Positions 14,139-22,338 of a DNA stretch of 31,399 nucleotides are shown piece after piece. This DNA is from Alistipes sp. (lineage in GTDB: Bacteria; Bacteroidota; Bacteroidia; Bacteroidales; Rikenellaceae). Below the pieces are notes generated by a model that was not told the DNA's origin, searched no databases, and worked only from the letters and a program-made list of their open reading frames with translations. Positions within the stretch are counted from its first letter, which is position 1. Each line of letters starts with the position of its first letter. Both the position numbers and the translations under genes were made by a program. Location of the stretch: the NCBI GenBank assembly GCA_009774895.1, contig VSOO01000002.1, positions 1-31,399 on the forward strand, read 5' to 3'.

Positions 14139-15446
14139 ATGAAAAGAATCAGACGCATAGCGACATTCATCGCGGAGACCGCCATCGGCGAGGACTCCGA
14201 GCGCTACCGCAATCCCGCGGTGCGGTGGGCCGTGCAGCAGTACCGCCTGCTGTTCTACACGGCGCGCGGGCTGGTCGAGCACGGCACGCTGGTGCGCAGC
14301 GCGGCGCTCACGTTCTACACGCTGATGTCGATCGTGCCCGTCGCAGCCGTGATCTTCGCCGTAGTCAAGGGATTCGGACTTACGGAGACCCTGCTCGACA
14401 ACCTCTACGGCATCTTTCCGCAGCATCCCGAGGTCATCGAGTACCTGATCGGCTTCGCCGAGCGGGCGCTGGCCCGCACGCAGGGCGGCGTGGTGGCCGT
14501 GGTGGCCCTCGTCACGCTCTTCTGGGCCGTGATCCGCGCCTTCGCGTCGATCGAGAGCGCTTTCAACAACATCTGGGAGGTGAAGACCGCGCGCAGCCTG
14601 ACGCGTCAGTACAGCACCTACATCACCATCGTCGTGGTGGTGCCGCTGCTGTGGGCGGCCACGCGGGCATTGGGCCTCTACGTCGATGCGCAGCTCGGCC
14701 TCGGCAGCTCGGCCTGGTCGTTCGTGGTGTCGAAGTGCGCCGTGCTCGTCATGACGTGGCTCATCTTCGCCGTGCTCTACACGGCCATTCCCAATACGAA
14801 GGTGCGTTTCCGCAGCGCGCTGACCGCCGGCGTGGTGGCGGGCACGCTCTTCATGCTCTTCCAGTGGGGATATGTCTACCTCCAGCGCTGGATGACCTCC
14901 TACAACGCCATCTACGGCAGTTTCGCCGCCCTGCCGCTCTTTCTGATCTGGATGCAGACCTCGTGGCAGATTCTCCTTTTCGGCGGCGAGCTCTCGTTCG
15001 CCTACCAGAACGTCGCCCGCTTCGCCGTGGAGCGCGAGTCGCTCCGCATCAGCTACGACCGCCGGAGGCGCGCCATGCTCGCCGTGATGGTGGTGGCCGC
15101 GCGGCGCTTCTGCGCGGCGCAGGGCTCCACGGGCCCCGAGGAGATCCGCGGGCAGCTGGGGCTGCCCACACGACTGGTGAACGACCTGCTCTACGAACTG
15201 GCCAAGGCCGGGATGCTGGCGCCCGTGGCGTCGGAGGATGCGGAGCACGAGGTGCGCTTCGTGCCCGCACGCGACCTGACGTCGCTCACGCTGTGCGACG
15301 TGATCGACGCGGTGGAGACGCAGGGCGACGCGACGTTCGCCCCCTCGCGCGCCCCCGAGATCGGACGCGTGAACGAGGCGTGGAGCCGGATCGCGGCGGC
15401 GGCGCATGCAGCCCCGGGCAATGTGCGACTGATCGACCTGATATGA
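14139..15446 (+). CDS. YihY/BrkB-family membrane protein
   Basis: A 435-residue polytopic inner-membrane protein. The YihY/UPF0761 (formerly BrkB/RNase BN) domain spans about residues 30-300 with six helices, including 'SAALTFYTLMSIVPVAAVIFA', the segment 'FNNIWEVKTARS' and 'YNAIYGSFAALPLFLIWMQ', all characteristic. The C-terminal 130 residues form a winged-helix-like cytoplasmic domain ('LGLPTRLVNDLLYELAKAGMLA'). Molecular role unknown; roles in envelope permeability or transport have been proposed for relatives. It is not RNase BN, an old misannotation. Its stop overlaps the DUF2520 start (ATGA). Confidence 0.88.
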   Translation: MKRIRRIATFIAETAIGEDSERYRNPAVRWAVQQYRLLFYTARGLVEHGTLVRSAALTFYTLMSIVPVAAVIFAVVKGFGLTETLLDNLYGIFPQHPEVIEYLIGFAERALARTQGGVVAVVALVTLFWAVIRAFASIESAFNNIWEVKTARSLTRQYSTYITIVVVVPLLWAATRALGLYVDAQLGLGSSAWSFVVSKCAVLVMTWLIFAVLYTAIPNTKVRFRSALTAGVVAGTLFMLFQWGYVYLQRWMTSYNAIYGSFAALPLFLIWMQTSWQILLFGGELSFAYQNVARFAVERESLRISYDRRRRAMLAVMVVAARRFCAAQGSTGPEEIRGQLGLPTRLVNDLLYELAKAGMLAPVASEDAEHEVRFVPARDLTSLTLCDVIDAVETQGDATFAPSRAPEIGRVNEAWSRIAAAAHAAPGNVRLIDLI

Positions 15447-16237
15447 ACGGACAGCAGAACGAAATACGGAGCGTGACGATCGTCGGCAGCGGCAATGTGG
15501 CCGAGGCGCTGGCGCGTGCGCTCGGCGACGGCCCCTTCGAACTGAGGGGCGTATTGGCCCGCAACGAGGCGCGGGGGCGCGAGGTGGCCCGCATCGGCCG
15601 CACGGCGTGGACGGACGACCCGGCGCGGCTGGCCGCGTCCGATCTCTGCATCGTCGCCGTGAGCGACCGTGCGGTGGCGGAGGCGGCCGCGGCGCTGCCC
15701 TGCGGCGTCGCGGGGGCCGTGGTGCACACCGCGGGGTGCGTGCCGCTGGAGGCGCTGCCCGCGTGCTTCGGCGCGCGCGGCGTGCTCTACCCGCTTCAGA
15801 CTTTCACCCGGGGGCGCGCCGTCGAGCTGTCGGAGGTGCCCTTCTTCACCGAGGCGTCGGACGAGGCGTTCGCACTGCGCCTCGACGCTTTCGCCCGTGC
15901 GGCGGGCGGTGCGGTGCTGCGTGCGGACAGCGCGCAGCGGCGCCGCATCCATCTGGCCGGGGTCTTCGCCTGCAACTTCGTCAATGCGATGTACGGTGCT
16001 GCGGGGCGGGTGCTGCGCGATGCGGACATTCCGTTCGACGTGCTGGGGCCGATCATCCGCGAGACGGCGGCCAAGGCGGCGGCATCGGGCGATCCGGCAT
16101 CGGTGCAGACCGGACCGGCGGTGCGGGGCGACCGCGCCACGCAGGAGCGGCACTGCGAGCTGCTGGCCGACGATCCGGAGCTGACGACGATCTACAAACT
16201 GATAAGCGAACAGATATGGCGAATTTCAAAGAAGTGA
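15443..16237 (+). CDS. DUF2520 Rossmann-fold oxidoreductase-like protein
   Basis: A 264-residue protein with an NAD(P)-binding Rossmann motif near the N-terminus ('VTIVGSGNVAEALARAL', GxGNxA). It is followed by a helical DUF2520 C-terminal domain containing 'HLAGVFACNFVNAMYGAA'. These proteins resemble 6-phosphogluconate/F420-type dehydrogenases. The substrate is unknown. In Bacteroidetes they usually sit beside kdsC, as here. Start ATG 15443 overlaps the yihY stop (ATGA), and the end overlaps kdsC by 22 bases, so the three genes are coupled. Confidence 0.85.
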   Translation: MNGQQNEIRSVTIVGSGNVAEALARALGDGPFELRGVLARNEARGREVARIGRTAWTDDPARLAASDLCIVAVSDRAVAEAAAALPCGVAGAVVHTAGCVPLEALPACFGARGVLYPLQTFTRGRAVELSEVPFFTEASDEAFALRLDAFARAAGGAVLRADSAQRRRIHLAGVFACNFVNAMYGAAGRVLRDADIPFDVLGPIIRETAAKAAASGDPASVQTGPAVRGDRATQERHCELLADDPELTTIYKLISEQIWRISKK

Positions 16238-16761
16238 TCGCCCGCACCGAAGCTTTCGTCTTCGATGTGGACGGCGTGCTGACCGACGGGGGCATCGTGC
16301 CCACGCCGGACGGCGATTTCATCCGGCGCTACGATGCCAAGGACGGCTACGCGCTGGCCTATGCCGTGCGCATGGGATACAAGGTATGCATCATCACCGG
16401 AGGCCGCGGCCGCACGCTGGAGTACCGCATGCGGATGCTCGGACTCTCGCGCATCTACCTCGACTGCATGGACAAGATCGCGGCGCTGAACGAATTCCTC
16501 GCCGACGAGGGGATCGACCCCGCGAACGTGGTCTACATGGGCGACGACATACCCGACCTGGAGTGCATGCGGGCCGTGGGTATTCCGGTCTGCCCGGCCG
16601 ATGCGGCTGCCGAGGTCGTCGAGGCGTCGCGCTACGTCTCGGAGTTCCGCGGCGGTCACGGCGCGGTGCGCGACATCGTGGAGCAGGTGCTTCGCGCGCG
16701 CGGCGACTGGGCCCGCGACTCGAAGGGCGTCACGCCGTCGCAGCTCGCGGCTTCGCGCTGA
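16216..16761 (+). CDS. kdsC: Kdo-8-phosphate phosphatase KdsC
   Basis: A 181-residue HAD-superfamily phosphatase without a large cap, the form of KdsC that removes phosphate from 3-deoxy-manno-octulosonate 8-phosphate to make Kdo for lipopolysaccharide. The nucleophile motif is DVDGVLTDGG (Asp17, Asp19), motif II lies in 'ITGGRG' (about 60-65) and motif IV is GDDIPD (109-114). The conserved 'YDAKDGYALAYA' and 'FRGGHGAVRDIVEQVLRARG' follow family lines. Start ATG 16216 lies inside the end of the DUF2520 gene. Other HAD phosphatases of this size (YrbI type) are the same family. A 13-base-pair hairpin lies just downstream. Confidence 0.9.
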   Translation: MANFKEVIARTEAFVFDVDGVLTDGGIVPTPDGDFIRRYDAKDGYALAYAVRMGYKVCIITGGRGRTLEYRMRMLGLSRIYLDCMDKIAALNEFLADEGIDPANVVYMGDDIPDLECMRAVGIPVCPADAAAEVVEASRYVSEFRGGHGAVRDIVEQVLRARGDWARDSKGVTPSQLAASR

Positions 16762-16785
16762 CGCGGCGCGGCGACGCGAAAAGCT

Positions 16786-16814
16786 ACGCCCCGGATACAC
16801 GGTATCCGGGGCGT
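16786..16814. terminator. Bidirectional terminator-like hairpin
   Basis: Perfect 13-base-pair stem (16786-16798 with 16802-16814) around a 3-base loop, between the convergent kdsC and permease genes. The flanks are only weakly T-rich (TTGT on the plus side, AGCTTTT on the minus side). Confidence 0.65.
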
Positions 16815-16848
16815 TGTCGTCGCTGCGGGCGTCTGCGCCCGGGCGGTA

Positions 16849-18165
16849 TCAGTATTTGTAGCGGCACCACTTGTACAGCTCCCTGAGCGTCGGCTTCTTG
16901 CCGTGCATGAAGATGCCCACGCGGTAGATTTTGGCCGCGAGCCACACCATCGCCACGAACGAGGCGTAGAGCAGCACGAGCGAGAGGAGAATCTCCCAGA
17001 GCGGAATGCCGCACGGAATGCGGGTCATCATCACCACGGGCGAGGTGAACGGAATGATCGAGAACCAGAACGCCACGGCGGAGTTGGGGTCGTTCATCAC
17101 CGACATGGCGGCCAGGAAAGCCAGGATGATGGGAATGGTGATCGGGGTCTGGAGCTGCTGGGCGTCCTGCACGTTGTCCACGCTCGAACCCACGGCGGCG
17201 AACATCGCCGAGTAGAGCAGGTAGCCTCCCACGAGGAAGAGGAGCAGCCAGCCGAGCAGCGCGGCGATGTATCCGGCATCCATGGCCGTGCCGAGGGCCG
17301 TGAGCAGCGCGGGGTCGAGCTGTGCCGCGGCCGCCGCATCGCCGCCCTGTGCGGCCTGCATGCCCGCGAGCACGTCGGCCGGAAGCAGGTGGGGAAGCAC
17401 TACCGTGCCCGCCACGAGCACCAGGGCGCCCCACAGCAGGATCTGCACCACGGCCACCGAGGCGATGCCGAGAATCTTGCCCATCATCAGGTCGAAGGGC
17501 CGCACGGAGGAGACCATGACCTCCAGCACGCGGCTGTGCTTCTCCTCGATCACCGACTGCATGACCATGGCGCCGTAGATCAGCAGGAACATGTAGAGCA
17601 GCATGCCCAGCGCGAAGCCCGCGACGGTGGCCGCGGCCGACGAGCGGGCCGCGGAATCCTCCTCCTGCGACTCGTCGTTGCGGAAGGTCCGCATCGTGAC
17701 GCGCGTGCGCACTTCGTCGAGAATCTGCGCCAGGTTCTCGATGTCGTAGCCCTTGAGCTTCTCGTTCTCCACGATCTTCTCGATCTGGCCCGTGATGTTG
17801 CTCTCGATGGAGATCGACGACGAGGCGTTGGCGTAGAGCCGGATGTCGTCGGGCTGTGCGACCGGGTCGGGGCCGATCCAGAGGATGCCGAAGCGGTCGG
17901 TCAGCTCGCGCCGTGCGCGCTCCAGCGGCAGGTCGGTGGCCTCGAACGCCAGCTCGGAGTCGCTTTCGAGCTGCGGCAGCACGAGGCCGCTGCGGTCGAT
18001 CACGGCGATGCGTTTGGTCTCACCGCGCGAGAACTGCATGATGAGGGCCGGTGCGAGCATCAGCCCGAGGAGCAGCACGGGCATGAGCAGCGTGCTGACG
18101 ATGAAGGATTTCTTGCGGACGCGTTCGTTGAATTCGCGTCCTATGATGATACGTATCTGGGACAT
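16849..18165 (-). CDS. ABC-2 type transporter permease (NatB-like)
   Basis: A 438-residue inner-membrane permease. The first helix is at about residues 20-42 (SFIVSTLLMPVLLLGLMLAPALIM), followed by a long periplasmic domain (about 50-180). Five or so more helices follow in the C-terminal half, including the ABC-2 signature stretch 'MVMQSVIEEKHSRVLEVMVSSVRPFDLMMGKILG', which contacts the ATPase. This layout is that of NatB-type sodium exporters and related membrane-remodelling or export permeases. The substrate is unknown. It is preceded on the same strand by its ATPase and a tiny membrane protein. The gene ends in 'ELYKWCRYKY' before the hairpin at 16786. Confidence 0.9.
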   Translation of the reverse strand: MSQIRIIIGREFNERVRKKSFIVSTLLMPVLLLGLMLAPALIMQFSRGETKRIAVIDRSGLVLPQLESDSELAFEATDLPLERARRELTDRFGILWIGPDPVAQPDDIRLYANASSSISIESNITGQIEKIVENEKLKGYDIENLAQILDEVRTRVTMRTFRNDESQEEDSAARSSAAATVAGFALGMLLYMFLLIYGAMVMQSVIEEKHSRVLEVMVSSVRPFDLMMGKILGIASVAVVQILLWGALVLVAGTVVLPHLLPADVLAGMQAAQGGDAAAAAQLDPALLTALGTAMDAGYIAALLGWLLLFLVGGYLLYSAMFAAVGSSVDNVQDAQQLQTPITIPIILAFLAAMSVMNDPNSAVAFWFSIIPFTSPVVMMTRIPCGIPLWEILLSLVLLYASFVAMVWLAAKIYRVGIFMHGKKPTLRELYKWCRYKY

Positions 18166-18190
18166 GGGTCGTTGTTTTTTCGGGTTCGTA

Positions 18191-18376
18191 CTATTTGCCG
18201 TCCATCCGCCGGCGGCGGTTGCGCAGCAGGCCTCCGAGGCCCGTGAGGGTCAGGAGGAGCGCCACGACCGTGCCGCCCGCCGAGCCGTTGGGGCTCAGCA
18301 GGCCGAAGAGCGTGCCCGCCAGTCCGAGCAGGGCCAGCAGCAGGAAGGAGAAGTTGCTTATCTCTTTTTTCGCCAT
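18191..18376 (-). CDS. Small two-helix membrane protein of the ABC operon
   Basis: A 61-residue protein with two hydrophobic segments (about 9-25 and 35-50) and a basic C-terminus (LRNRRRRMDGK). It sits 11 bases after the ATPase stop and 25 bases before the permease start, so it is very probably co-transcribed. Function is unknown; it could be an accessory or stabilising subunit. The start ATG 18376 gives a sensible MAKKE N-terminus. Confidence 0.65.
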   Translation of the reverse strand: MAKKEISNFSFLLLALLGLAGTLFGLLSPNGSAGGTVVALLLTLTGLGGLLRNRRRRMDGK

Positions 18377-18387
18377 GGTGCGCAGGA

Positions 18388-19308
18388 TTACAGCGAGCCG
18401 TTCACGGCCCGGATGAAGATGTCGTTCATCGAGGGAATCACTTCGCTGAAAGAGCGGATCTCGACCGCCTCGTTGAGCGCCGCGAGCACGCCGCGCACGC
18501 CGTCGTTCCGGTCGATGCGGATGCGGGCCGTGCGGTAGGCCGAGCCGTCGTCGGTGCGGTCGAGCAGCTCGCAGCGGCCGCGCACAGCGTTTTCGAGGGC
18601 CGCGGCATCGCCGCGCCAGGTCACATCGAAGAGGTTGTCGCCGTGGCTGCGGCGGATGTCGGCCACGCGGCCCGAGAGGATGTCGTGCGACTTGTCGATC
18701 AGCGTGATGTGGTCGCACACCTCCTCGACCGAAGCCATGTTGTGGGTCGAGAAGATGACCGTGGCGCCCGCGTCGCGCAGGGCCAGAATCTCCTCCTTGA
18801 GCAGGTTGGCGTTGATGGGGTCGAAACCCGAGAAGGGCTCGTCGAAGATCAGCAGCTCGGGCCGGTGCAGCACCGTGACGATGAACTGCACCTTCTGGGC
18901 CATGCCCTTCGAGAGCTCCTCGACCCGCTTGTCCCACCACGCCTCGATGCCGAAGCGTTCGAACCACGTGCGCAGCCGCTCCGTGGCGTCGCGGCGCGAG
19001 AGGCCCTTGAGGCGTGCGAAGAAGAGCGCCTGCTCGCCGACTTTCATTTTTTTGTAGAGCCCCCGCTCCTCGGGCAGGTAGCCGATGCGGCGGATGTCCT
19101 CGGGGCGTATTTCGCGGCCATCGAACAGCACGCGCCCCGTGTCGGGCGCCGTGATGCGGTTGATGATGCGGATGAGCGTGGTCTTTCCCGCACCGTTGGG
19201 ACCCAGCAGTCCGTAGACCGAACCGCGGGGTACGGCGAGCGACACGTCGTCCAGCGCCGTGTGTTGTGCAAAGCGTTTCGAAACGTGTTCGACCTGCAAC
19301 AGATTCAT
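18388..19308 (-). CDS. ABC transporter ATP-binding protein (NatA/GldA-like)
   Basis: A 306-residue ATPase. Walker A is GPNGAGKTT (36-44), the Q-loop lies near YLPEERGLYKKM, the signature is LSKGM (132-136), Walker B is LLIFDEP (152-158) and the H-loop His is H189. YLPEERGLY is typical of NatA-type exporters. The last 80-90 residues form a C-terminal extension seen in this group. It partners the permease at 16849, probably for export of an ion or lipid-like substrate across the inner membrane. It resembles gliding-motility GldA but nothing shows gliding. Start ATG 19308 is 39 bases after the promoter's -7 element. Confidence 0.92.
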   Translation of the reverse strand: MNLLQVEHVSKRFAQHTALDDVSLAVPRGSVYGLLGPNGAGKTTLIRIINRITAPDTGRVLFDGREIRPEDIRRIGYLPEERGLYKKMKVGEQALFFARLKGLSRRDATERLRTWFERFGIEAWWDKRVEELSKGMAQKVQFIVTVLHRPELLIFDEPFSGFDPINANLLKEEILALRDAGATVIFSTHNMASVEEVCDHITLIDKSHDILSGRVADIRRSHGDNLFDVTWRGDAAALENAVRGRCELLDRTDDGSAYRTARIRIDRNDGVRGVLAALNEAVEIRSFSEVIPSMNDIFIRAVNGSL

Positions 19309-19346
19309 GGTGGTAGGTGTGATTGTTTTTGATATTTTCCTGAAAG

Positions 19347-19376
19347 CAAATGTAAGAAAAATTTTCGTAGTTCAAA
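19347..19376 (-). promoter_or_regulatory. Promoter of the ABC operon
   Basis: Minus strand: TTTG (19376-19373), an 18-base spacer and TACATTTG (19354-19347). A good match to the Bacteroidetes consensus, placed about 40 bases before the ATPase start. Confidence 0.7.
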
Positions 19377-19479
19377 AAATAATTATCGTTCTTCGATGTG
19401 TCGTCGGCAGAAACCGTTCGATTTCACTATCCTTTTGTCCAAATATGCTATAATAAGGACGGATTCGGATTGCATTTTG

Positions 19480-19511
19480 TTTGGAAATGACATACAAAGC
19501 ATTTATCTTTG
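19480..19511 (+). promoter_or_regulatory. Orphan plus-strand promoter
   Basis: TTTG (19480-19483), 20 bases, then TATCTTTG (19504-19511), an excellent consensus match. Downstream there is no recognised gene before galE, which has its own nearer -7 element. A GTG at 19517 would open a leaderless ORF. Confidence 0.65.
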
Positions 19512-19516
19512 CAACA

Positions 19517-19723
19517 GTGAACCAGAAATGGAACACGTTCGGGACTTTTTCGAATGCGGCGGCTCGCCGAATCGGTATCCTGAATTCGGACATCGCCCGC
19601 ATTATCAGACGGTTATCTTTTAACCGGAATGCGGAATCCCGCTCCGATGCGGAGTTCGGTCCGGAACGATACCGCAAAAAGTCTCCTGCGTTCTTCAGAA
19701 TAGTCCGTCTGCCCCCCGGTTAA
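19517..19723 (+). CDS. Possible 68-residue leaderless ORF
   Basis: A GTG at 19517, about where transcription from the promoter at 19480-19511 should start, opens 68 residues of basic protein (RRIGILNSDIARIIRRLSFNR, then SRSDAEFGPERYRKK). I do not recognise it. It may be a real small protein, a degraded gene or chance. The tract is lower in GC than its neighbours. Confidence 0.25.
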   Translation: MNQKWNTFGTFSNAAARRIGILNSDIARIIRRLSFNRNAESRSDAEFGPERYRKKSPAFFRIVRLPPG

Positions 19724-19879
19724 TATCAAATAGGAATTTTCTTATGTTACTGTTTCGGTAATGTATAAAAGTGAGGCGTCACTTCCTTGTTTTCCGGGCG
19801 GGCAGACTTTTTTTGCGGCTATCCGCACCGGATGCGTCCCGGCATCGGCGCGGAAGCGGCGGTTTTGCCCGGAAATGCT

Positions 19880-19887
19880 TATCTTTG
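19880..19887 (+). promoter_or_regulatory. -7 element for galE
   Basis: TATCTTTG, 23 bases before ATG 19911. The upstream TTTG lies too close (12 bases) for a standard spacing, so it is a partial match. Confidence 0.5.
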
Positions 19888-19910
19888 TATCGGTCAAACA
19901 GCGAATCATT

Positions 19911-20939
19911 ATGGAAAAACAGTGTGTCTTGGTTACCGGCGGCGCCGGGTACATCGGCTCGCATACGGCCGTCGAGCTGATCGCGGCGGGATACGACGTA
20001 GTCATTGCGGACAATCTTTCGAACAGCGACCTGCGCGCCGTCGAGGGCGTGCGCCACATCACGGGGGTCGAGGTGCCTTTCGAGCAGGTCGATTGCTGCG
20101 ATCGGGAGGCGCTCGGACGCCTCTTCCGCCAGTACCGTTTCGATTCGGTAATCCACTTCGCGGCGTCGAAAGCCGTCGGCGAGTCGGTGCACGAACCCCT
20201 CAAATACTACCGCAACAACCTGACGTCGTTTCTGAACGTCGTGGAGCTGATGCGCGCCACGGGGCGGCCCAACATCGTCTTTTCGTCGTCGTGCACGGTC
20301 TACGGCGAGGCCGACGCGCAGCCCGTGACCGAACGCACGCCGCGCAAGCCCGCCACGTCGCCCTACGGCAATACGAAGCAGATGTGCGAGGACGTGCTGC
20401 GCGACGCAGTGGCGGCCTACGAGGGGCTGCGCGGCATCGCGCTCCGCTACTTCAACCCGATCGGGGCGCATCCCTCGGCGCTGATCGGCGAGCAGCCGCA
20501 GGGCGTGCCGCAGAACCTCGTGCCCTACGTCACGCAGACCGCGGCCGGCATCCGCGAATGCCTCTCGATCTTCGGCGACGACTACCCCACGCCCGACGGA
20601 TCGAACATCCGCGACTACATCGACGTCACGGACCTCGCACGCGCCCACGTAGCGGCCATACGCCGCATGTGCGGCGGGGCGCGGCGCGCCGATTATGAGG
20701 TCTTCAACATAGGCACGGGCCGCGGAGTGTCGGTGCTCGAACTGGTGCGCCGCTTCGAGCAGGTGAACGGCGTGAAGGTCAATCACCGCATCGTAGGCCG
20801 CCGCGAGGGCGACATCGTGGCGATCTGGGCCGACCCGACCCTGGCCAACGAAGTGCTGGGGTGGCGGGCCGAACGCACGCTCGACCAGACGCTCGCTTCG
20901 GCCTGGGCCTGGCAGAAGCACCTGTGCGGCATGGAGTAG
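19911..20939 (+). CDS. galE: UDP-glucose 4-epimerase GalE
   Basis: Cytoplasmic NAD-dependent epimerase that interconverts UDP-glucose and UDP-galactose (or the N-acetyl forms), feeding polysaccharide and lipopolysaccharide synthesis. It has 342 residues, the usual size. The NAD site is TGGAGYIG (9-16). The catalytic Ser lies in SSSCTVYG (about 125-127), and Tyr152 and Lys156 form the YxxxK pair (PYGNTK). The 'RYFNPIGAH' and 'IRDYIDVTDLARAH' motifs are family marks. The frame runs upstream to 19761 but those 50 residues are not homologous, so ATG 19911 is the start. Whether N-acetylated sugars are accepted cannot be told here. A terminator-like hairpin follows. Confidence 0.93.
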   Translation: MEKQCVLVTGGAGYIGSHTAVELIAAGYDVVIADNLSNSDLRAVEGVRHITGVEVPFEQVDCCDREALGRLFRQYRFDSVIHFAASKAVGESVHEPLKYYRNNLTSFLNVVELMRATGRPNIVFSSSCTVYGEADAQPVTERTPRKPATSPYGNTKQMCEDVLRDAVAAYEGLRGIALRYFNPIGAHPSALIGEQPQGVPQNLVPYVTQTAAGIRECLSIFGDDYPTPDGSNIRDYIDVTDLARAHVAAIRRMCGGARRADYEVFNIGTGRGVSVLELVRRFEQVNGVKVNHRIVGRREGDIVAIWADPTLANEVLGWRAERTLDQTLASAWAWQKHLCGME

Positions 20940-20942
20940 GAG

Positions 20943-20968
20943 GCCGGCGGACGACCGGGGCCGCCGGC
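20943..20968 (+). terminator. Hairpin after galE
   Basis: GCCGGCGG (20943-20950) and CCGCCGGC (20961-20968) form a perfect 8-pair stem with a 10-base loop, followed by GGTTTC. Probable terminator before the rplY promoter. Confidence 0.55.
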
Positions 20969-20987
20969 GGTTTCACGAGCCCGGATT

Positions 20988-21018
20988 TTTGTTTTTCGAA
21001 TAGTTTTGCGTATATTTG
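20988..21018 (+). promoter_or_regulatory. Promoter of rplY
   Basis: TTTG (20988-20991), a 19-base spacer and TATATTTG (21011-21018): a consensus match. The leader of about 80 bases before ATG 21106 contains a repeated CGGACGGAG and is worth checking for autoregulation. Confidence 0.8.
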
Positions 21019-21105
21019 CGCCGCAAAAGCAAGCGGTGTGGAGTTCGGACGGAGGTCCGGACGGAGAACCGCCCGAGGCAACAAACTCTTAAATCTTACA
21101 ACACA

Positions 21106-21678
21106 ATGAAAACCATTTCGATTCAGACCGTAGCCCGCAACGAGTACGGCAAGAAGGCTACCAAGGCGGTGCGCCGCGAAGGTTTCATCCCCTGCGTACT
21201 GTGCGGCGGCGGTGAGACGGTATCTTTCTCGGTGGATCCGAAGGCCGTGAAGCCCCTGATCTACACCCCCAACTCCTACATCGTGGAGTTCGACATCGAG
21301 GGCCGCAAGGAGCTCGCCGTGCTGCGCGACGCTCAGTTCCACCCCGTGCGCGAGCAGATCATGCACCTCGACTTCTACCGTGTGCAGGAGGGCAAGCCCG
21401 TGTCGATCGCCATTCCGGTGCGCCTGACCGGCAACGCCGAGGGTGTGAAGATCGGCGGTAAGCTGGTGCTGTCGGCCCGCAAGCTCATCGTGAGCGCTCC
21501 GGTGGATCAGCTGCCCGACGAGATCGTGGTGGACGTGACGACGCTGGGTGTCGGCAAGACCATCTTCGTGGGTGACCTCCAGATCGAGGGTCTGAAGTTC
21601 GTGACGCCCGCATCGACGGCCGTCTGCGCCGTGCGCGTGACCCGTGCATCGCGCGGTGCCGAGGCGCAGGGTAAATAA
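21106..21678 (+). CDS. rplY: 50S ribosomal protein L25/CTC
   Basis: A 190-residue protein of the longer (CTC) form, with the 5S rRNA-binding L25 domain at the N-terminus (about 1-90, with 'RNEYGKKATKAVRREGFIPCVL') and a second beta-rich domain (about 95-180). L25 binds 5S rRNA in the large subunit. The start ATG 21106 follows an A-rich leader. It is 11 bases before pth, a common pairing. The tail ends in 'SRGAEAQGK', with no long acidic extension. Confidence 0.95.
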   Translation: MKTISIQTVARNEYGKKATKAVRREGFIPCVLCGGGETVSFSVDPKAVKPLIYTPNSYIVEFDIEGRKELAVLRDAQFHPVREQIMHLDFYRVQEGKPVSIAIPVRLTGNAEGVKIGGKLVLSARKLIVSAPVDQLPDEIVVDVTTLGVGKTIFVGDLQIEGLKFVTPASTAVCAVRVTRASRGAEAQGK

Positions 21679-21689
21679 TTCCGGTTCGG

Positions 21690-22253
21690 ATGAAGTATCT
21701 GATCGTTGGACTGGGCAACATCGGCGCCGAGTACGCCGGGACCCGCCACAACGCCGGATTCGAAGTGTTGGATGCCCTGGCCGGGGCATCCAACGTTTCT
21801 TTTACGACGGACCGCTACGGCGCCGTGGCCGAGTTGCGCCACCGGGGCCGCACGCTCCTGCTGCTCAAGCCCTCGACCTATATGAACCTCTCGGGCAAGG
21901 CCGTGCGCTACTGGATGGAGCAGGCGAAAGTCGCACCCGAGAACCTGCTGGTCATCGTGGACGACATCGCGCTGCCGTTCGGCACGCTCCGCATGCGCAC
22001 GAAAGGCAGCGCAGGCGGACATAACGGCCTGAAGAACATCACCGAGGTGCTGGGCCACGAGAACTACGCCCGCATCCGCTTCGGCATCGGCGGCGACTTC
22101 GCGCGCGGCCAGCAGGTGGACTACGTGCTGGGCCACTGGACCGACGAGGAGCGCAAACTGCTGCCCGAGCGGCTGAAACTCTTCGGCGACGCCGTGCTTT
22201 CGTTCGCCTCCATCGGGGCCGAGCGCACCATGAACCTCTACAACAAGAAATAG
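21690..22253 (+). CDS. pth: Peptidyl-tRNA hydrolase
   Basis: A 187-residue enzyme that cleaves stalled peptidyl-tRNA. The catalytic and binding residues are present: Asn10, His20 (TRHNAGF), Asn66 (MNLSG), an Asp at 91-92 (VDDIALPFG) and His111/Asn112 (GGHNGL). The length is typical. It lies 11 bases after rplY, presumably in one operon. The S4-domain gene that often follows pth in Bacteroidetes is absent here. Confidence 0.95.
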   Translation: MKYLIVGLGNIGAEYAGTRHNAGFEVLDALAGASNVSFTTDRYGAVAELRHRGRTLLLLKPSTYMNLSGKAVRYWMEQAKVAPENLLVIVDDIALPFGTLRMRTKGSAGGHNGLKNITEVLGHENYARIRFGIGGDFARGQQVDYVLGHWTDEERKLLPERLKLFGDAVLSFASIGAERTMNLYNKK

Positions 22254-22263
22254 GACGTCGCTG

Positions 22264-22338
22264 CGCTTCGTTCGTCGGACGAAGCCTTGAGAAGGCGTCG
22301 CTGCGCGGATCGGCGGCCGGGTTTTTCCCCGGCCGCCG
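22264..22338 (+). terminator. Hairpins after pth
   Basis: A 7-base-pair stem (GCTTCGT/ACGAAGC, about 22265-22285) is followed by an 11-base-pair stem (22311-22321 with 22328-22338) with a T-rich loop. The second is a probable terminator of rplY-pth, although no T-run follows it. Confidence 0.55.
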
